A stretch of DNA of 64,000 nt from Natrinema amylolyticus_A (lineage in GTDB: Archaea > Halobacteriota > Halobacteria > Halobacteriales > Natrialbaceae). The notes under the pieces were generated by a model. That model ran no database searches, was not told the origin of the DNA, and saw only the letters and a list, made by a program, of their open reading frames with translations. Shown in pieces: positions 51,768-61,105 of this stretch (its first letter is position 1; every line of letters starts with the position of its first letter). The stretch spans positions 310,001 to 374,000 of the forward strand of contig NZ_JBHUDI010000009.1 of assembly GCF_042678045.1 (NCBI RefSeq), given 5' to 3'. The position numbers were made by a program, and so were the translations under genes.

Positions 51768-52931
51768 CTAAAATAGCGCGTCGAGTTCTCCGCCGGTGTC
51801 CATCAGCGACGCGAACTCCTCGTCGGCGCTGGCCTGGACGTCCGCGGTCGTCTCCTGTGCTTCGATCGCGACCTGCTGGAGCTGGTCGATCCGTGGCACG
51901 TCGGTCACGCCCGACAGCAGGACGATCGCACCGACCTCGTCGCGGTCGGGGAGCGGGTAGTCGCCGCCGCGGATCTCCATGCTGCCGGTTTCGTCCTCGA
52001 GCCACTGGCGGCCGCGCTCGACGCCCTTGCGGTTCAAGTGGGACGGCGGACCGGTGGCGACGACGAGGCCGCGATCTGCGCTGGCGACGTCGCAGGGCAA
52101 TGTTAACCGCCCGAGCGTCGCCTTACGGACGAGGCTAGTCAGCCGGTTGGTTGCCGTCCCTTCGTCGAACGTCTCGCCACCGCCGGTCAGCGAGGCGAGC
52201 AGGCCGTCGTTCGTCTCGACCGTCTCGCTCGCGTAGCCGATCGTCGAAACGCCGCTGCTCGAGAGCGTGTTGATGATCTCCGAGGAGTCGACGACGCTCT
52301 CGGCGACGTGGTCGCCCTGCTGGACCTCGCCGGCGGCAAAGAGGAGGCCGAACCGTTCGACGATCTCGCGGTTGATCCGGTCGTAGCCGCTGCCGACGGA
52401 CTCGCCGGCGCTGCGCCAGGCGTCGTTGTCGAAAAGCAGCAGGTTGTCGACCTCGTCGACGAACGTCCGGAACGACCGGGCGGCGTTGAGCGTGTAGATA
52501 CCACCCTCGTCGGTCCCCGGCAGGAGACCCAGCCCGTAGACGGGCTGGGTGTAGATCCGTTGTAAGTGGTTCGCGAGCACCGGTGCGCCGCCGCTGCCGG
52601 TGCCGCCGCCCATGCCGGCGACGATGAGGAACGCGTCGACCTCGTGGGTCGGAATCCGATCGATCGCGCCTTGAATCTCGTCGCTGTCTTCCTCGGCGAT
52701 TGCCGCGCCGAGTTCGTTGTCCGCACCGACGCCGTGGCCTTTGACGCGAGCCTGTCCGATGAGGACGCGGTTCTCGGTCGGGACGTGCTCGAGCCCCTTG
52801 AGATCCGTCGTCGCGGAGTTGACTGCGATCGCCGATTCGACGAAGCCGCCGTCGACTCGAGCGTCGAACGCCAGGAACTCGTCGACGACCTTCCCGCCTG
52901 CCTGACCGAAGCCGATGAGTGCGAGTTTCAT
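51768..52931 (-). CDS. cetZ: CetZ-type tubulin/FtsZ family cytoskeletal GTPase
   Basis: 387 residues. GTP-binding N-terminus MKLALIGFGQAGGKVVDEF, tubulin signature MGGGTGSGGAPV (GGGTGSG at 108-114), phosphate and sugar-contacting GLLPGTDEGG and NAARSFRTFVDEVDNLLLFDNDAW, T7-region NREIVERFGLLFAAGEVQQGDHVAESVVDSSEI. An acidic C-terminal tail ends LDALF. CetZ proteins control cell shape and motility in haloarchaea; true FtsZ would show a different T3/T7 pattern. Several cetZ paralogues usually exist, so CetZ1 cannot be assumed. Confidence 0.9.
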   Translation of the reverse strand: MKLALIGFGQAGGKVVDEFLAFDARVDGGFVESAIAVNSATTDLKGLEHVPTENRVLIGQARVKGHGVGADNELGAAIAEEDSDEIQGAIDRIPTHEVDAFLIVAGMGGGTGSGGAPVLANHLQRIYTQPVYGLGLLPGTDEGGIYTLNAARSFRTFVDEVDNLLLFDNDAWRSAGESVGSGYDRINREIVERFGLLFAAGEVQQGDHVAESVVDSSEIINTLSSSGVSTIGYASETVETNDGLLASLTGGGETFDEGTATNRLTSLVRKATLGRLTLPCDVASADRGLVVATGPPSHLNRKGVERGRQWLEDETGSMEIRGGDYPLPDRDEVGAIVLLSGVTDVPRIDQLQQVAIEAQETTADVQASADEEFASLMDTGGELDALF

Positions 52932-53208
52932 AGCTGTCTCTCGTGGCCGCTCCCTGGGTGGCCGCGACCGATCGGCGAGGATCGGCGCGTCCCAGTGACG
53001 TGGGAACGGGTTCCACACCACGACGGTCCGGGGACGCAGGCATTGTTATGGCCGGCATACGAATGGACCAAAGACTTTCACGGACTCATTATACTCTTCC
53101 AACGACGACGTTCATTGATCGGTGATCGTTGGGGACACTCGCGTCCGGCCGTCGCTCACGGATCGCCGGAAACACGATATTTTCCCTCCACGAGTCGTCA
53201 GTTCGAGT

Positions 53209-54606
53209 GTGATCGTACACTGGCACCGCCGGGATCTCCGCCCGAGCGACAATCGCGGGCTCGCACGCGCCGCTGGCGACGGGCCGGTCGTTCCGCTGTT
53301 CGTCCTCGATCCGACCGTCCTCGAGCACGCCTCGCCGATCCGGGTCGCGTGTCTGCTCGAGGCCCTCGACGACCTGCGGACGTGGTACCGCGAGCGCGGG
53401 AGCGACCTGCTCGTCGTCCGCGGCGAGGCGAGCGCGGTCGTCCCCGAGGTCGCAACCGAGTACGACGCGCGTCGCGTCGTCTGGAACGAGGACTACAGCG
53501 GCCTCGCGGCGGAGCGCGATCGAGCCGTTCGGGCAGCGCTCGAGGACGCCGACGTCACGTGCGAGTCGATCCACGACGCCATTCACCACGAACCGGGGTC
53601 GATCACGCCGAATCAGGGCACACACTACGCGGTGTTTTCCTACTTCTGGAAGAAGTGGCGCGACCGCGAGAAACGGGACCCGGCCGACGAGCCCGATCCG
53701 GGCGACCTCGCTACTGTCTCGGGCGACCCGATCCCGTCGCTCGCGGACCTGGGGTTCGACGACCCCGAGGCGACGCCGCCGACGGTGACGACGGCGGCCG
53801 CTCGAGAGCGCGTCGCGGCGTTCTGTTCGGGGCCGATCTACGACTACGCGGCGCGACGCGACTACCCTGCCGAGAGCGGGACCTCGCGGCTCTCCCCCCA
53901 TCTCAAGTGGGGGACGGTCGGCCCGCGGGAACTGTACGCGGCGACCGAACGAGCCGCCCAGCGGGCGGAGACGGACGACGACCGCGAGAGCGTCCGTGCG
54001 TTCCAGCGCCAACTCGCCTGGCGGGAGTTCTACGCCCACGTGCTGGCGTTCAACCCCGAAACCGTCACCGAGAACTTCAGCGGCTACGAGAACGAGATCG
54101 AGTGGCAGAACGACCCGGCCGAGCTCGAGGCCTGGCAGACCGGCGAGACGGGGTATCCGATCGTCGACGCGGGGATGCGCCAGCTTCTCGCGGAGGGGTG
54201 GATGCACAACCGCGTGCGGATGCTCGTCGCCTCGTTTCTGACCAAGGACCTCCTGACCGACTGGCGAGCGGGCTACGACTGGTTCCGGGCGAAACTCGCC
54301 GACCACGACACGGCGAACGACGTCGGCGGCTGGCAGTGGGCGGGCTCGACCGGCACCGACGCCCAGCCGTACTTCCGGGTGTTCAACCCGATGAAACAGG
54401 GGCGGGAGTACGACCCCGACGGCGAGTACATCCGCGAGTACGTCCCCGAACTCGCCGACGCGACCGCCGACGAGATCCACAGCTGGCACGAACTCGAGCC
54501 GGCTGAACGAGAACGGGTGGCTCCTGCATATCCGGCGCCGATCGTCGACCACGCCGAACGCCGGAAGCGAGCGATCGACCTGTTCGAACGGGCCCGCGGC
54601 GAGTGA
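53209..54606 (+). CDS. phr: deoxyribodipyrimidine photolyase / cryptochrome
   Basis: 465 residues, starting with GTG at 53209 (VIVHWHRRDLRPSDN). TATA-like ACGATATTTTCCC (about 53174-53186) lies ~28 bp upstream, fitting a leaderless GTG message. The N-terminal antenna-binding alpha/beta domain has VWNEDYSGLAAERD. The C-terminal FAD domain has SPHLKWGTVGPRELY, FQRQLAWREFYAHVLAFNP, ETGYPIVDAGMRQLLAEGWMHNRVRMLVASFLTKDLLTDWRAGYDWF, DVGGWQWAGSTGTDAQPYFRVFNPMKQG. Class I CPD photolyase is the best fit; light-driven repair suits a sun-exposed halophile. No other repair genes adjoin it. Confidence 0.93.
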   Translation: MIVHWHRRDLRPSDNRGLARAAGDGPVVPLFVLDPTVLEHASPIRVACLLEALDDLRTWYRERGSDLLVVRGEASAVVPEVATEYDARRVVWNEDYSGLAAERDRAVRAALEDADVTCESIHDAIHHEPGSITPNQGTHYAVFSYFWKKWRDREKRDPADEPDPGDLATVSGDPIPSLADLGFDDPEATPPTVTTAAARERVAAFCSGPIYDYAARRDYPAESGTSRLSPHLKWGTVGPRELYAATERAAQRAETDDDRESVRAFQRQLAWREFYAHVLAFNPETVTENFSGYENEIEWQNDPAELEAWQTGETGYPIVDAGMRQLLAEGWMHNRVRMLVASFLTKDLLTDWRAGYDWFRAKLADHDTANDVGGWQWAGSTGTDAQPYFRVFNPMKQGREYDPDGEYIREYVPELADATADEIHSWHELEPAERERVAPAYPAPIVDHAERRKRAIDLFERARGE

Positions 54607-54759
54607 TCGGCAGAGCGGACACGCGGCCGACCGTGACGCCGATCCGAGAGCGATTCTTGATCGGTACCACCTAGTATTGCGGAAAATACATTACCATTGG
54701 ATACTAAATTACGGCCTTCGACAACATCCTTATGAACCAGAACGCCATAGAGTGCTAGT

Positions 54760-55065
54760 ATGTCCACCTCGGATGAAACGTCGGTATCTGACGGGGCGGC
54801 CCCTCCGTCGCAGGCGATCATCGAGGCCATCGCCGCCGAAGAGGGCGTCGACGTCACCGACGTCGAGCCCCCGGCGTACGACCCGCTGTTTACGGTCGTC
54901 AATCCTGAGGCGCTCGACGACCTGTTCACCACGACTGCTGGCGGTGCCAGCAACGCGGTGGTCTCTTTCGAGTACGAGGGCTACGAGGTCGTCGTCCATG
55001 CTGACGGCGTCGAGGTTCGCGAGCGGTCGTCGACCGACTCGCTCAACAGTTCGGTCGAGGGGTAG
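54760..55065 (+). CDS. HalOD1 domain protein
   Basis: 101 residues: PPSQAIIEAIAAEEGVDVTDVEPPAYDPLFTVVNPEALDDLFTTTAGGASNAVVSFEYEGYEVVVHADGVEVRE. The pattern of AIxxAVAExEGxDPxxLPPL...DPxALxxLF and VxFxYxGxxVxVxxDGxVxV is the haloarchaeal output domain HalOD1, here stand-alone. TATA-like CCTTATGAACC (54728-54738) is ~27 bp before the ATG. A signal-output role is known only by domain association. Confidence 0.85.
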   Translation: MSTSDETSVSDGAAPPSQAIIEAIAAEEGVDVTDVEPPAYDPLFTVVNPEALDDLFTTTAGGASNAVVSFEYEGYEVVVHADGVEVRERSSTDSLNSSVEG

Positions 55066-55077
55066 GTACTCGGCGGC

Positions 55078-56046
55078 TCACTCTGCCCAGTACGCCTCCC
55101 CGGATTGGGTTTCGAAGATCGCCCGCCCGAGCAGGTCGATCGCCTTCTCGAGGCCTTCTCTCGAACTGGTCAGGGAGTCTTCGTGTTCGATGCTCAGCGC
55201 ACCGTCGTAGCCGACCATCCGTAGCGTGGAGACGATATCCTTCCAGTGGGTTTCGTCGTGGCCGTATCCCACCGAGCGAAACAGCCACGACCGGTTCGGC
55301 TCGTCCTCGTACGGCGTCGTATCGAGGACGCCCTTCTCGCGAGCCTGTGCGTCGTAGATCCGGGTGTCCTTGGCGTGGACGTGGTGGATCGCATCGCGCT
55401 CGCCCAGATACCGGATCGCGTCGGTGATGGAGATCCCCTGCCAGTAGAGATGCGAGGGATCGAAGTTCGCGCCGATCCGGTCGCCGGTCTCTTCGCGTAG
55501 CCGTGCCATCCCATGCGGTTCGTAGACCAGCATGTTCGGGTGCATCTCGATCGCGACGTCGACGTCGTGATCTGCAGCGTGATCGGCGAGCTCGCCCCAG
55601 TACTCGATCGCTCGTTCCCACTGGTACTCGAGTGCCTCGGCGTGTTGTGGCGGCCAGGGTGCGGTGATCCAGTTGGGCGTCTCGTCGGCCGGACTGCCCG
55701 CTGGAAGTCCCGAGAAGCAAGTGACGGCGTCGACCTCGAGCTGGCCGGCCAGCCGGATCGCCTCACGGAGTTCGGTGTCGGCGTGTTCGGCACGCTCCTC
55801 GTCCGGGTGCAAGGGGTTGTTGTGCGTCGCGAGCGCGCTGATCTCCATGTCGTACTCCGCGAGCAAGTCGGTGAGTTCGGCCTGTTCGCTCTCGTCGTCG
55901 AGATACGCCGATCGGGTGAGGTGGTCGTCTCCCGGGTGGCCGCCGACGCCGGGTTCGATCGCGCCGACGCCGAGCCCGTCGAGATACGGCAGGGCTTTCT
56001 CGAGCGATTCGTCGGCCAGCGGCGGAGTGTGAACGCCGATCTTCAT
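55078..56046 (-). CDS. sugar phosphate isomerase/epimerase (xylose-isomerase-like TIM barrel)
   Basis: 322 residues from ATG 56046. AP-endonuclease-2 fold: MKIGVHTPPLADESLEKALPYLDGLGVGAIEPGVGG start, metal-site strings VDVAIEMHPNMLVYEP (Glu), GANFDPSHLYWQG (Asp/His), HHVHAKDTRIY (His/Asp), DGALSIEHEDS (Glu). Members act as ketose epimerases, inosose dehydratases or related enzymes. It begins the cluster with a Gfo/Idh dehydrogenase and a sugar ABC importer, so it probably processes an imported sugar or cyclitol. The exact substrate is not readable. Confidence 0.83.
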   Translation of the reverse strand: MKIGVHTPPLADESLEKALPYLDGLGVGAIEPGVGGHPGDDHLTRSAYLDDESEQAELTDLLAEYDMEISALATHNNPLHPDEERAEHADTELREAIRLAGQLEVDAVTCFSGLPAGSPADETPNWITAPWPPQHAEALEYQWERAIEYWGELADHAADHDVDVAIEMHPNMLVYEPHGMARLREETGDRIGANFDPSHLYWQGISITDAIRYLGERDAIHHVHAKDTRIYDAQAREKGVLDTTPYEDEPNRSWLFRSVGYGHDETHWKDIVSTLRMVGYDGALSIEHEDSLTSSREGLEKAIDLLGRAIFETQSGEAYWAE

Positions 56047-56131
56047 GGGGACAGCGACCACATCCGGCGAAATAAAACGAGGGCTGGCATTCACTCGGTG
56101 GCGGCGGGTGTCGACTCCGGACGTGGTCGAG

Positions 56132-56377
56132 TCAGCCGCTGATCGTCAGAACCCCGCCGTTGACGGTCACGTCGTCGGCGTCGTCTGGGACGGCGAACTC
56201 GAACTGCTCGTCGCCGACGATGACGATCGCCGTGTCGTCGACGACGTCGACTGTCGGCGTCTCGCCGGTGGGGCCGAAATCGACGGCGATGACGCTTTCG
56301 TCCTCGTATTCGCGGTTGGTGATCGTAATATCTGTCGTCTCGCCTGCTGCGGCTTTCAGTTCAGGGGGCGTTTCCAT
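56132..56377 (-). CDS. small beta-rich (Hsp20-like) protein, uncharacterised
   Basis: 81 residues: METPPELKAAAGETTDITITNREYEDESVIAVDFGPTGETPTVDVVDDTAIVIVGDEQFEFAVPDDADDVTVNGGVLTISG. The ending NGGVLTI is the typical NGVLTI/I-x-V edge of alpha-crystallin folds, so a minimal Hsp20-like haloarchaeal protein (possibly DUF7127) is likely. It lies inside the sugar cluster but may be unrelated to it. Confidence 0.65.
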   Translation of the reverse strand: METPPELKAAAGETTDITITNREYEDESVIAVDFGPTGETPTVDVVDDTAIVIVGDEQFEFAVPDDADDVTVNGGVLTISG

Positions 56378-56424
56378 ACGCCCTCTTGGTGGCTCACGAC
56401 CGTAAACGTCGTGCCCGATACTGC

Positions 56425-56506
56425 TCGTCAGCCACGCTCTGGCACCGAGTTGCCGGTGTGACCGCAGGACGGCTGCGGTGCCACGGGTGTGCCAACACCG
56501 GGAGCA
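56425..56506 (-). repeat. decayed relative of the MITE-like repeat
   Basis: The 32-base stretch from 56453 (CCGGTGTGACCGCAGGACGG...) matches the centre of copy c at about 27 positions, and GCTCTGGCACCGAGTTG before it parallels the left part. Terminal repeats and flanking direct repeats are not recognisable. It ends at the stop codon of the Gfo/Idh gene (56507). Boundaries are approximate. Confidence 0.4.
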
Positions 56507-57574
56507 TCAGTCCTCGAGTGCGACCGTCCGTCCCTTTTCGCTCGAGTCGTAGATCCCGTCGATGACCCGCTGGACTGCGAGTGCCTCCTCGACGGTGTTT
56601 TGGCGCTCCCCGTCGTTGGCGATCCGATCGAAAAAGGCCTGCTGCTCGTCCGAATGGGTATCGTTCTGGCGCGTCTCGACCGACGTGTCCTCGAGGTGAT
56701 CCGGACCGATGCTGCTCGCCGAGTAGATAGAAAGGTCGCCCTCGAGGAGGTCGAAGCGGGCGGCGGCGTCGGTCCCGCGAGCGATGAACTCGTGGGTGGC
56801 CGGCCGGTTGGTCGCCCATGCGACCTCGAGTGAGATCGTTCGGTTCCCCGCACACCGAATGAAGGCGCTGGCGGAATCGTCGACGTCGAACCCGCCGGGA
56901 CCTGCGTCCTCGGCCCACATGTCGAGATAGGCGTACTCCTCGCGGGAGCCGAACTCACTGCGAGCCACGCCGCTTACCTCCTCGACGTCGGGGTACCCGA
57001 GCAGGTATAACGCCAGATCGATTGCGTGGACGCCTAGATCGATAAGCGCACCGCCGCCGGCGATCTGCCGGCGAGTGAACCACGAGCCACGGCCCGGGAT
57101 CCCGCGCCGACGGACGTAGTTGGCCTCGACGTGTGACACGTCGCCGAGTTCTCCCCGATCGATACGGTTTTTCACGATCCGGACCGTGTTCGCAAACCGG
57201 TTGTTGAACCCCACCATGGCATAGCCGTCCGAATCCGCGGCTGCCTCGGCGATCTGCTCTGCGCTGTCGACGGAGTGACCGAGTGGCTTCTCGAGCAAAA
57301 CGTGGAGGTCCCGTTCGAAGGCGTCGACCGCGTACTCTTCGTGGTACTTGTTCGGTGTCGTGATGATGACGGCGTCGACGGTATCGTACAACTCGTGATG
57401 ATCGTCGTAGACGTCGACGTCGTATCGGCGGGTAAAGCGTGTCCGTGCCTCGGCGGCGACGTCCATGCCACCGGCGAGTGTCACGCCGTGCTCGACGAGT
57501 CGTTCCGCGTGATACTGGCCGATGTTGCCGAGCCCGACGATTCCAGCGTTGATATCGGATCGATCTTGTATCAT
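56507..57574 (-). CDS. Gfo/Idh/MocA family NAD(P)-dependent oxidoreductase
   Basis: 355 residues. N-terminal Rossmann domain with GIVGLGNIGQYHAERL, then VIITTPNKYHEEYAVDAFERDLHVLLEKPLGHSVDSAEQ (the catalytic EKP lysine). The C-terminal alpha/beta domain has GRGSWFTRRQIAGGGALIDLGVHAIDLALYLLGYPDVEEVSG, with the conserved G.L.D.G.H.ID metal/substrate motif. Typical substrates are sugars and inositols oxidised at a ring position. Its place between the TIM-barrel isomerase and the ABC importer supports a catabolic role for an imported sugar. Confidence 0.88.
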   Translation of the reverse strand: MIQDRSDINAGIVGLGNIGQYHAERLVEHGVTLAGGMDVAAEARTRFTRRYDVDVYDDHHELYDTVDAVIITTPNKYHEEYAVDAFERDLHVLLEKPLGHSVDSAEQIAEAAADSDGYAMVGFNNRFANTVRIVKNRIDRGELGDVSHVEANYVRRRGIPGRGSWFTRRQIAGGGALIDLGVHAIDLALYLLGYPDVEEVSGVARSEFGSREEYAYLDMWAEDAGPGGFDVDDSASAFIRCAGNRTISLEVAWATNRPATHEFIARGTDAAARFDLLEGDLSIYSASSIGPDHLEDTSVETRQNDTHSDEQQAFFDRIANDGERQNTVEEALAVQRVIDGIYDSSEKGRTVALED

Positions 57575-57842
57575 TTCGATGTCGTTGGTGTGCTGTCCGC
57601 GGCCGTTTCGTTTCAGTCCGATACACCCATTCCCGCTATATCAAATCATTCGGCTCGAGCGACTTCTCTCCATCGCCAACTGAGTGCGTGGATCGAAGAT
57701 CGCTTCCTCCGGCCGCCGATTCGGGAGACCTGTTCTATCAGCAGCCGGACTGATCCAGCCCCCGATCGCACACGACCGGTCGTCGCCAGCGAGGTGGAGG
57801 GACTACGACGCGATCGGTGTGTGAATCGGGTCCGTTGGGAGG

Positions 57843-59027
57843 CTATTCGGCTTCCGTCGGCGCTGCGCCGGGCTCTGATCCCTCGAGGCCGGTGATGCCG
57901 TGGACCAGTGCGTCGCCGGTGTCTGCATCGAAGAGGTGGATCTTCGAGCGGTCTAACACGACGTCGACGTCTTGGCCTGCTTCGATCTCCGTGTCGGGGG
58001 TGACACTCATTAGCAACTGGTTCGGCGACGTGGCGGGGTCTTCTTCCATCGACCCTTCCACGTCCTCGGCCAGCAGCAGGTAGACGAACACCTCGTCACC
58101 CATGGGCTCGAGCACGTCAGTCTTGGCGTCGATCGGATCGGTCGGCGCGGCAAGCGAGTCGGCATACCGAGTCAGATGGACGTCTTCCGGCCGGATACCC
58201 AGCGTGACAGTGTCGCCGACCGATACCCCCGGCAGCCGCGTGGCATCCAAGTCGACGGTGAAGTTGCTCGTCTCGAGGCCGCCGTCGACGACCTCACCGT
58301 CGGAGAAATTCATCGAGGGTGAGCCGATAAAGCCGGCGACGAACCGGTTCGTCGGTTCGTTGTAACAGACCAGCGGCGGGGCGATCTGCTGGAGTTTCCC
58401 GTCGTTCAAGACGGCGATCCGGTTCGACATCGTCATCGCCTCGGCCTGGTCGTGGGTGACATAGATGACCGTCGCGTCCAGTTCCCGGTGGAGTCGCTGG
58501 AGCTCCGTGCGCATGTGGACCCGCAGCTTCGCGTCTAAGTTCGCCAGCGGTTCGTCCATCAGGAACACGTCCGGGTTGCGGACGATCGCGCGGGCGATGC
58601 CGACCCGCTGTTGCTGGCCACCGGACATATCCGCCGGCATCCGGTCTAACATTCCCTCGAGCTGGACGATATCGGCAGCCTGCTCGACGCGACGCCGGAC
58701 CTCCTCGTCGTCGTACTTTCGCAGTCGGAGCCCGAAGGAGATGTTCTCGTAGACGTCCATGTGCGGGAACAGCGCGATGTTCTGGAAGACCATCGCGACA
58801 CCCCGGTCCTTCGGAGCGAGGTCGGTGACGTCGTCGTCGCCGATGTACACCCGACCTTCCGTGGGCTGGGTCAGCCCCGCGACCGTCTCCATCGTCGTCG
58901 ACTTCCCACAGCCGGAGGGGCCGACGAAGGTGACGAACTCACCGTCTTCGACCTCGAGGCTGATATCGTCGACTGCCGTTTCTTCTCCGTACCGTTTCGT
59001 GATGTTCTCGAGTCGTACTCGTGCCAT
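57843..59027 (-). CDS. sugar ABC transporter ATP-binding protein (MalK/UgpC type)
   Basis: 394 residues. Walker A GPSGCGKST (36-44), Q-loop MVFQNIALFPHM, signature MSGGQQQRVGIARAI, Walker B DVFLMDEPLANLD, switch VTHDQAEAM. The C-terminal ~150 residues form the TOBE/OB regulatory domain of carbohydrate-uptake transporter-1 ATPases (VTLGIRPEDVHLTRYADSL; VDVVLDRSKIHLFDADTG). It energises the MalF/MalG-type permeases encoded just upstream (stop to start gap 9 bp). Confidence 0.93.
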   Translation of the reverse strand: MARVRLENITKRYGEETAVDDISLEVEDGEFVTFVGPSGCGKSTTMETVAGLTQPTEGRVYIGDDDVTDLAPKDRGVAMVFQNIALFPHMDVYENISFGLRLRKYDDEEVRRRVEQAADIVQLEGMLDRMPADMSGGQQQRVGIARAIVRNPDVFLMDEPLANLDAKLRVHMRTELQRLHRELDATVIYVTHDQAEAMTMSNRIAVLNDGKLQQIAPPLVCYNEPTNRFVAGFIGSPSMNFSDGEVVDGGLETSNFTVDLDATRLPGVSVGDTVTLGIRPEDVHLTRYADSLAAPTDPIDAKTDVLEPMGDEVFVYLLLAEDVEGSMEEDPATSPNQLLMSVTPDTEIEAGQDVDVVLDRSKIHLFDADTGDALVHGITGLEGSEPGAAPTEAE

Positions 59028-59036
59028 TGTCTTGTC

Positions 59037-60068
59037 TTACTCCTTGAGTGCGCCTGCAGTCAGTCCGCTCACGATCTTTTCCTGTGCGATCACTACGAGA
59101 ATCGCGACGGGGATCACCCCGAGGATGCTCGCAGCAGCCATGAGGTTGTACAACACCTGATACTGCCCCTGATAGGCGAGGATGCCGTCGAGGATCGGCG
59201 CCCAGTTCTGGGGCTGGCCGTCGGTCATCAGGAACGAGAAGAAGAACTCGTTGTAGACGGCGATGAACGTCAACACGCCCGCAGTCGCGACACCGGGTGC
59301 CGACAGCGGGATGATGACTCTGAAGAGCGCGCCCAGCCGGGTCGTCCCCTCGACGCGGGCCGCGTCCTCTAACCCGTCCGGGATCTGCGAGTAGAACGTC
59401 GTGAGGATGAAGATCGCCAGCGGCATGAAGATCGCCGACAGCGGGGTCACGATGGCGAACGGCGTGTTGTAGAGGGTACCGTCGCCGGTGATCGGCTCGA
59501 GGATCGCGAACGACGTGTTGAAGAGGTCGTTTAGCGGGATGAAGAAGGCCGCTGGCGGGAAAAACGAGATCACCAGCACCAGTAGCATCAACGGCGTCCG
59601 ACCGGGGAACTCGAGACGGCCGAAGGCATACCCCGCGAGGCTGGCGATGACGAGGACGACGACTGTCGATGCAAGTGCGATCACGAAGCTATTGAACATG
59701 TAGATGTGGAAGGGGATGACCTCGAAGACCTCGACGAATGCACCCGGATTGAAGCCGTTGGGTGTAAAGACGATGTCCTGCAGTTGCCCTTCCGGCGTCA
59801 GCGCGACCATGAGCAGCCAGTAGAACGGGAATAGTGTGGTAAACAGGAAGAAGATCGCCGCGACGTAGAACATCGCCCGGTAGACCCGTTCGGGATGGGA
59901 GATGGAGTCCGCGACCCACTGCTGGAGTGGGCCGCGGTCGAGTTCCGCGTCGCGGTCGTCCTCGAGGACGGTCCCGCCGTCAGGGCGATGCAGTGTCGGG
60001 TCGCGCTCGCTGTTGTCGGTCGACTCGGTCACGGTCGTGGAGTCAGTGTCGTCTGTTGGATCGGTCAT
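59037..60068 (-). CDS. sugar ABC transporter permease (MalG type)
   Basis: 343 residues. A long acidic N-terminal extension (~60 residues) is followed by six membrane helices and the EAA loop EDAARVEGTTRLGALFRVIIPLSAPG that contacts the ATPase. It ends LTAGALKE as MalG-type proteins do. Its ATG shares one base with the stop of the MalF-type gene (60068), so the two are translationally coupled. Confidence 0.92.
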   Translation of the reverse strand: MTDPTDDTDSTTVTESTDNSERDPTLHRPDGGTVLEDDRDAELDRGPLQQWVADSISHPERVYRAMFYVAAIFFLFTTLFPFYWLLMVALTPEGQLQDIVFTPNGFNPGAFVEVFEVIPFHIYMFNSFVIALASTVVVLVIASLAGYAFGRLEFPGRTPLMLLVLVISFFPPAAFFIPLNDLFNTSFAILEPITGDGTLYNTPFAIVTPLSAIFMPLAIFILTTFYSQIPDGLEDAARVEGTTRLGALFRVIIPLSAPGVATAGVLTFIAVYNEFFFSFLMTDGQPQNWAPILDGILAYQGQYQVLYNLMAAASILGVIPVAILVVIAQEKIVSGLTAGALKE

Positions 60069-61105
60069 CAGTACATCCCTCCTTCGGTATCACGGAAGAG
60101 CAGTACGTACACGCCGATGATCAGGCCGATCACCAACGCCGTCGCGAAGGCCACTGCGGCGGCCGTCGCGTAGATGCGCGTCCCGCCGAACATCGCCTCG
60201 ACGACGAGACAGCTCAGCGACGGCACGGTCGTACAGCCGGCCGTCGACTCGATTAGTCCGAAGACCCGCATCGCGTCCATCGTCCGGAACAGCATCGCGA
60301 CGAGAAGTGCGGGCATGACGAGCGGTAGCGTGATCATCTTGAACCGCTGCCACGGTGACGCACCGGCCACGCGTGCGACATCGTACAGGTTCCGGTCGAC
60401 GCTCTGGAGCCCCGCAAGGATCAGCAAGGCCATAAACGCCGACGACTTCCAGATGTCGGCCACCAGAATGATGATGAAGGCATCCCGGCTGTTGGCCAGC
60501 GGCGTCGCACTGAAGAGCCCCAGACTCTGCATGAGGTCGGAGCCGAACCCGACCGTCGGCTGGAACAGCAGGAAGAAGATCATCCCCTGGATGACGATCG
60601 GCACCGCCCACGGGAGGATGATCGCCACGCGGACCCAGCGCCGCCCCGTGAACTCCTGATCGAGCACGTAGGCTTGCCCGAACCCGATCACCGTCTCGAC
60701 GACGACGCTGATGACCGCGAACGCGAGCGTGACGAACAGCGCCTGCTGGAAGAACGGGGTACCGAGCTCGATAAAGGGGAACGACGACGTCAGCCCCACG
60801 TCGAGGAACTGCCGGGCGAGCCGTGCGTTCCCGGCGAGGATGTCGACGTAGTTCTCGATGCCGACGAAGCCACCGAGCGGGTCCAGTCCCCGCGTCTGGT
60901 TTGCGCGAAGCGACATGAGGAACGTCCGCACCATCGGATAGAACGCGATCAGCGTCAGCAGCGCAAAGGCCGGCAACAACAACAGGTACGCGTAGGCCGC
61001 CTCGCTCAGGCCTTCCATCCAGTTGATGACTGCATTGCCCGTCCGCTCACGATCCGGTCTCCGTTCGGATTCTCCGCCGATCAATCCGTCCGTATCAGTT
61101 GCCAT
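60068..61105 (-). CDS. sugar ABC transporter permease (MalF type)
   Basis: 345 residues. An N-terminal polar stretch, first helix AYAYLLLLPAFALLTLIAFYPMVRTFLMSL, then five further helices, with the EAA loop YDVARVAGASPWQRFKMITLPLVMPALLVAMLFRTMDAM. Its start overlaps the end of the binding-protein gene by 11 bp and its stop shares a base with the MalG-type start. All four transporter genes therefore form one tight operon. Confidence 0.92.
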   Translation of the reverse strand: MATDTDGLIGGESERRPDRERTGNAVINWMEGLSEAAYAYLLLLPAFALLTLIAFYPMVRTFLMSLRANQTRGLDPLGGFVGIENYVDILAGNARLARQFLDVGLTSSFPFIELGTPFFQQALFVTLAFAVISVVVETVIGFGQAYVLDQEFTGRRWVRVAIILPWAVPIVIQGMIFFLLFQPTVGFGSDLMQSLGLFSATPLANSRDAFIIILVADIWKSSAFMALLILAGLQSVDRNLYDVARVAGASPWQRFKMITLPLVMPALLVAMLFRTMDAMRVFGLIESTAGCTTVPSLSCLVVEAMFGGTRIYATAAAVAFATALVIGLIIGVYVLLFRDTEGGMY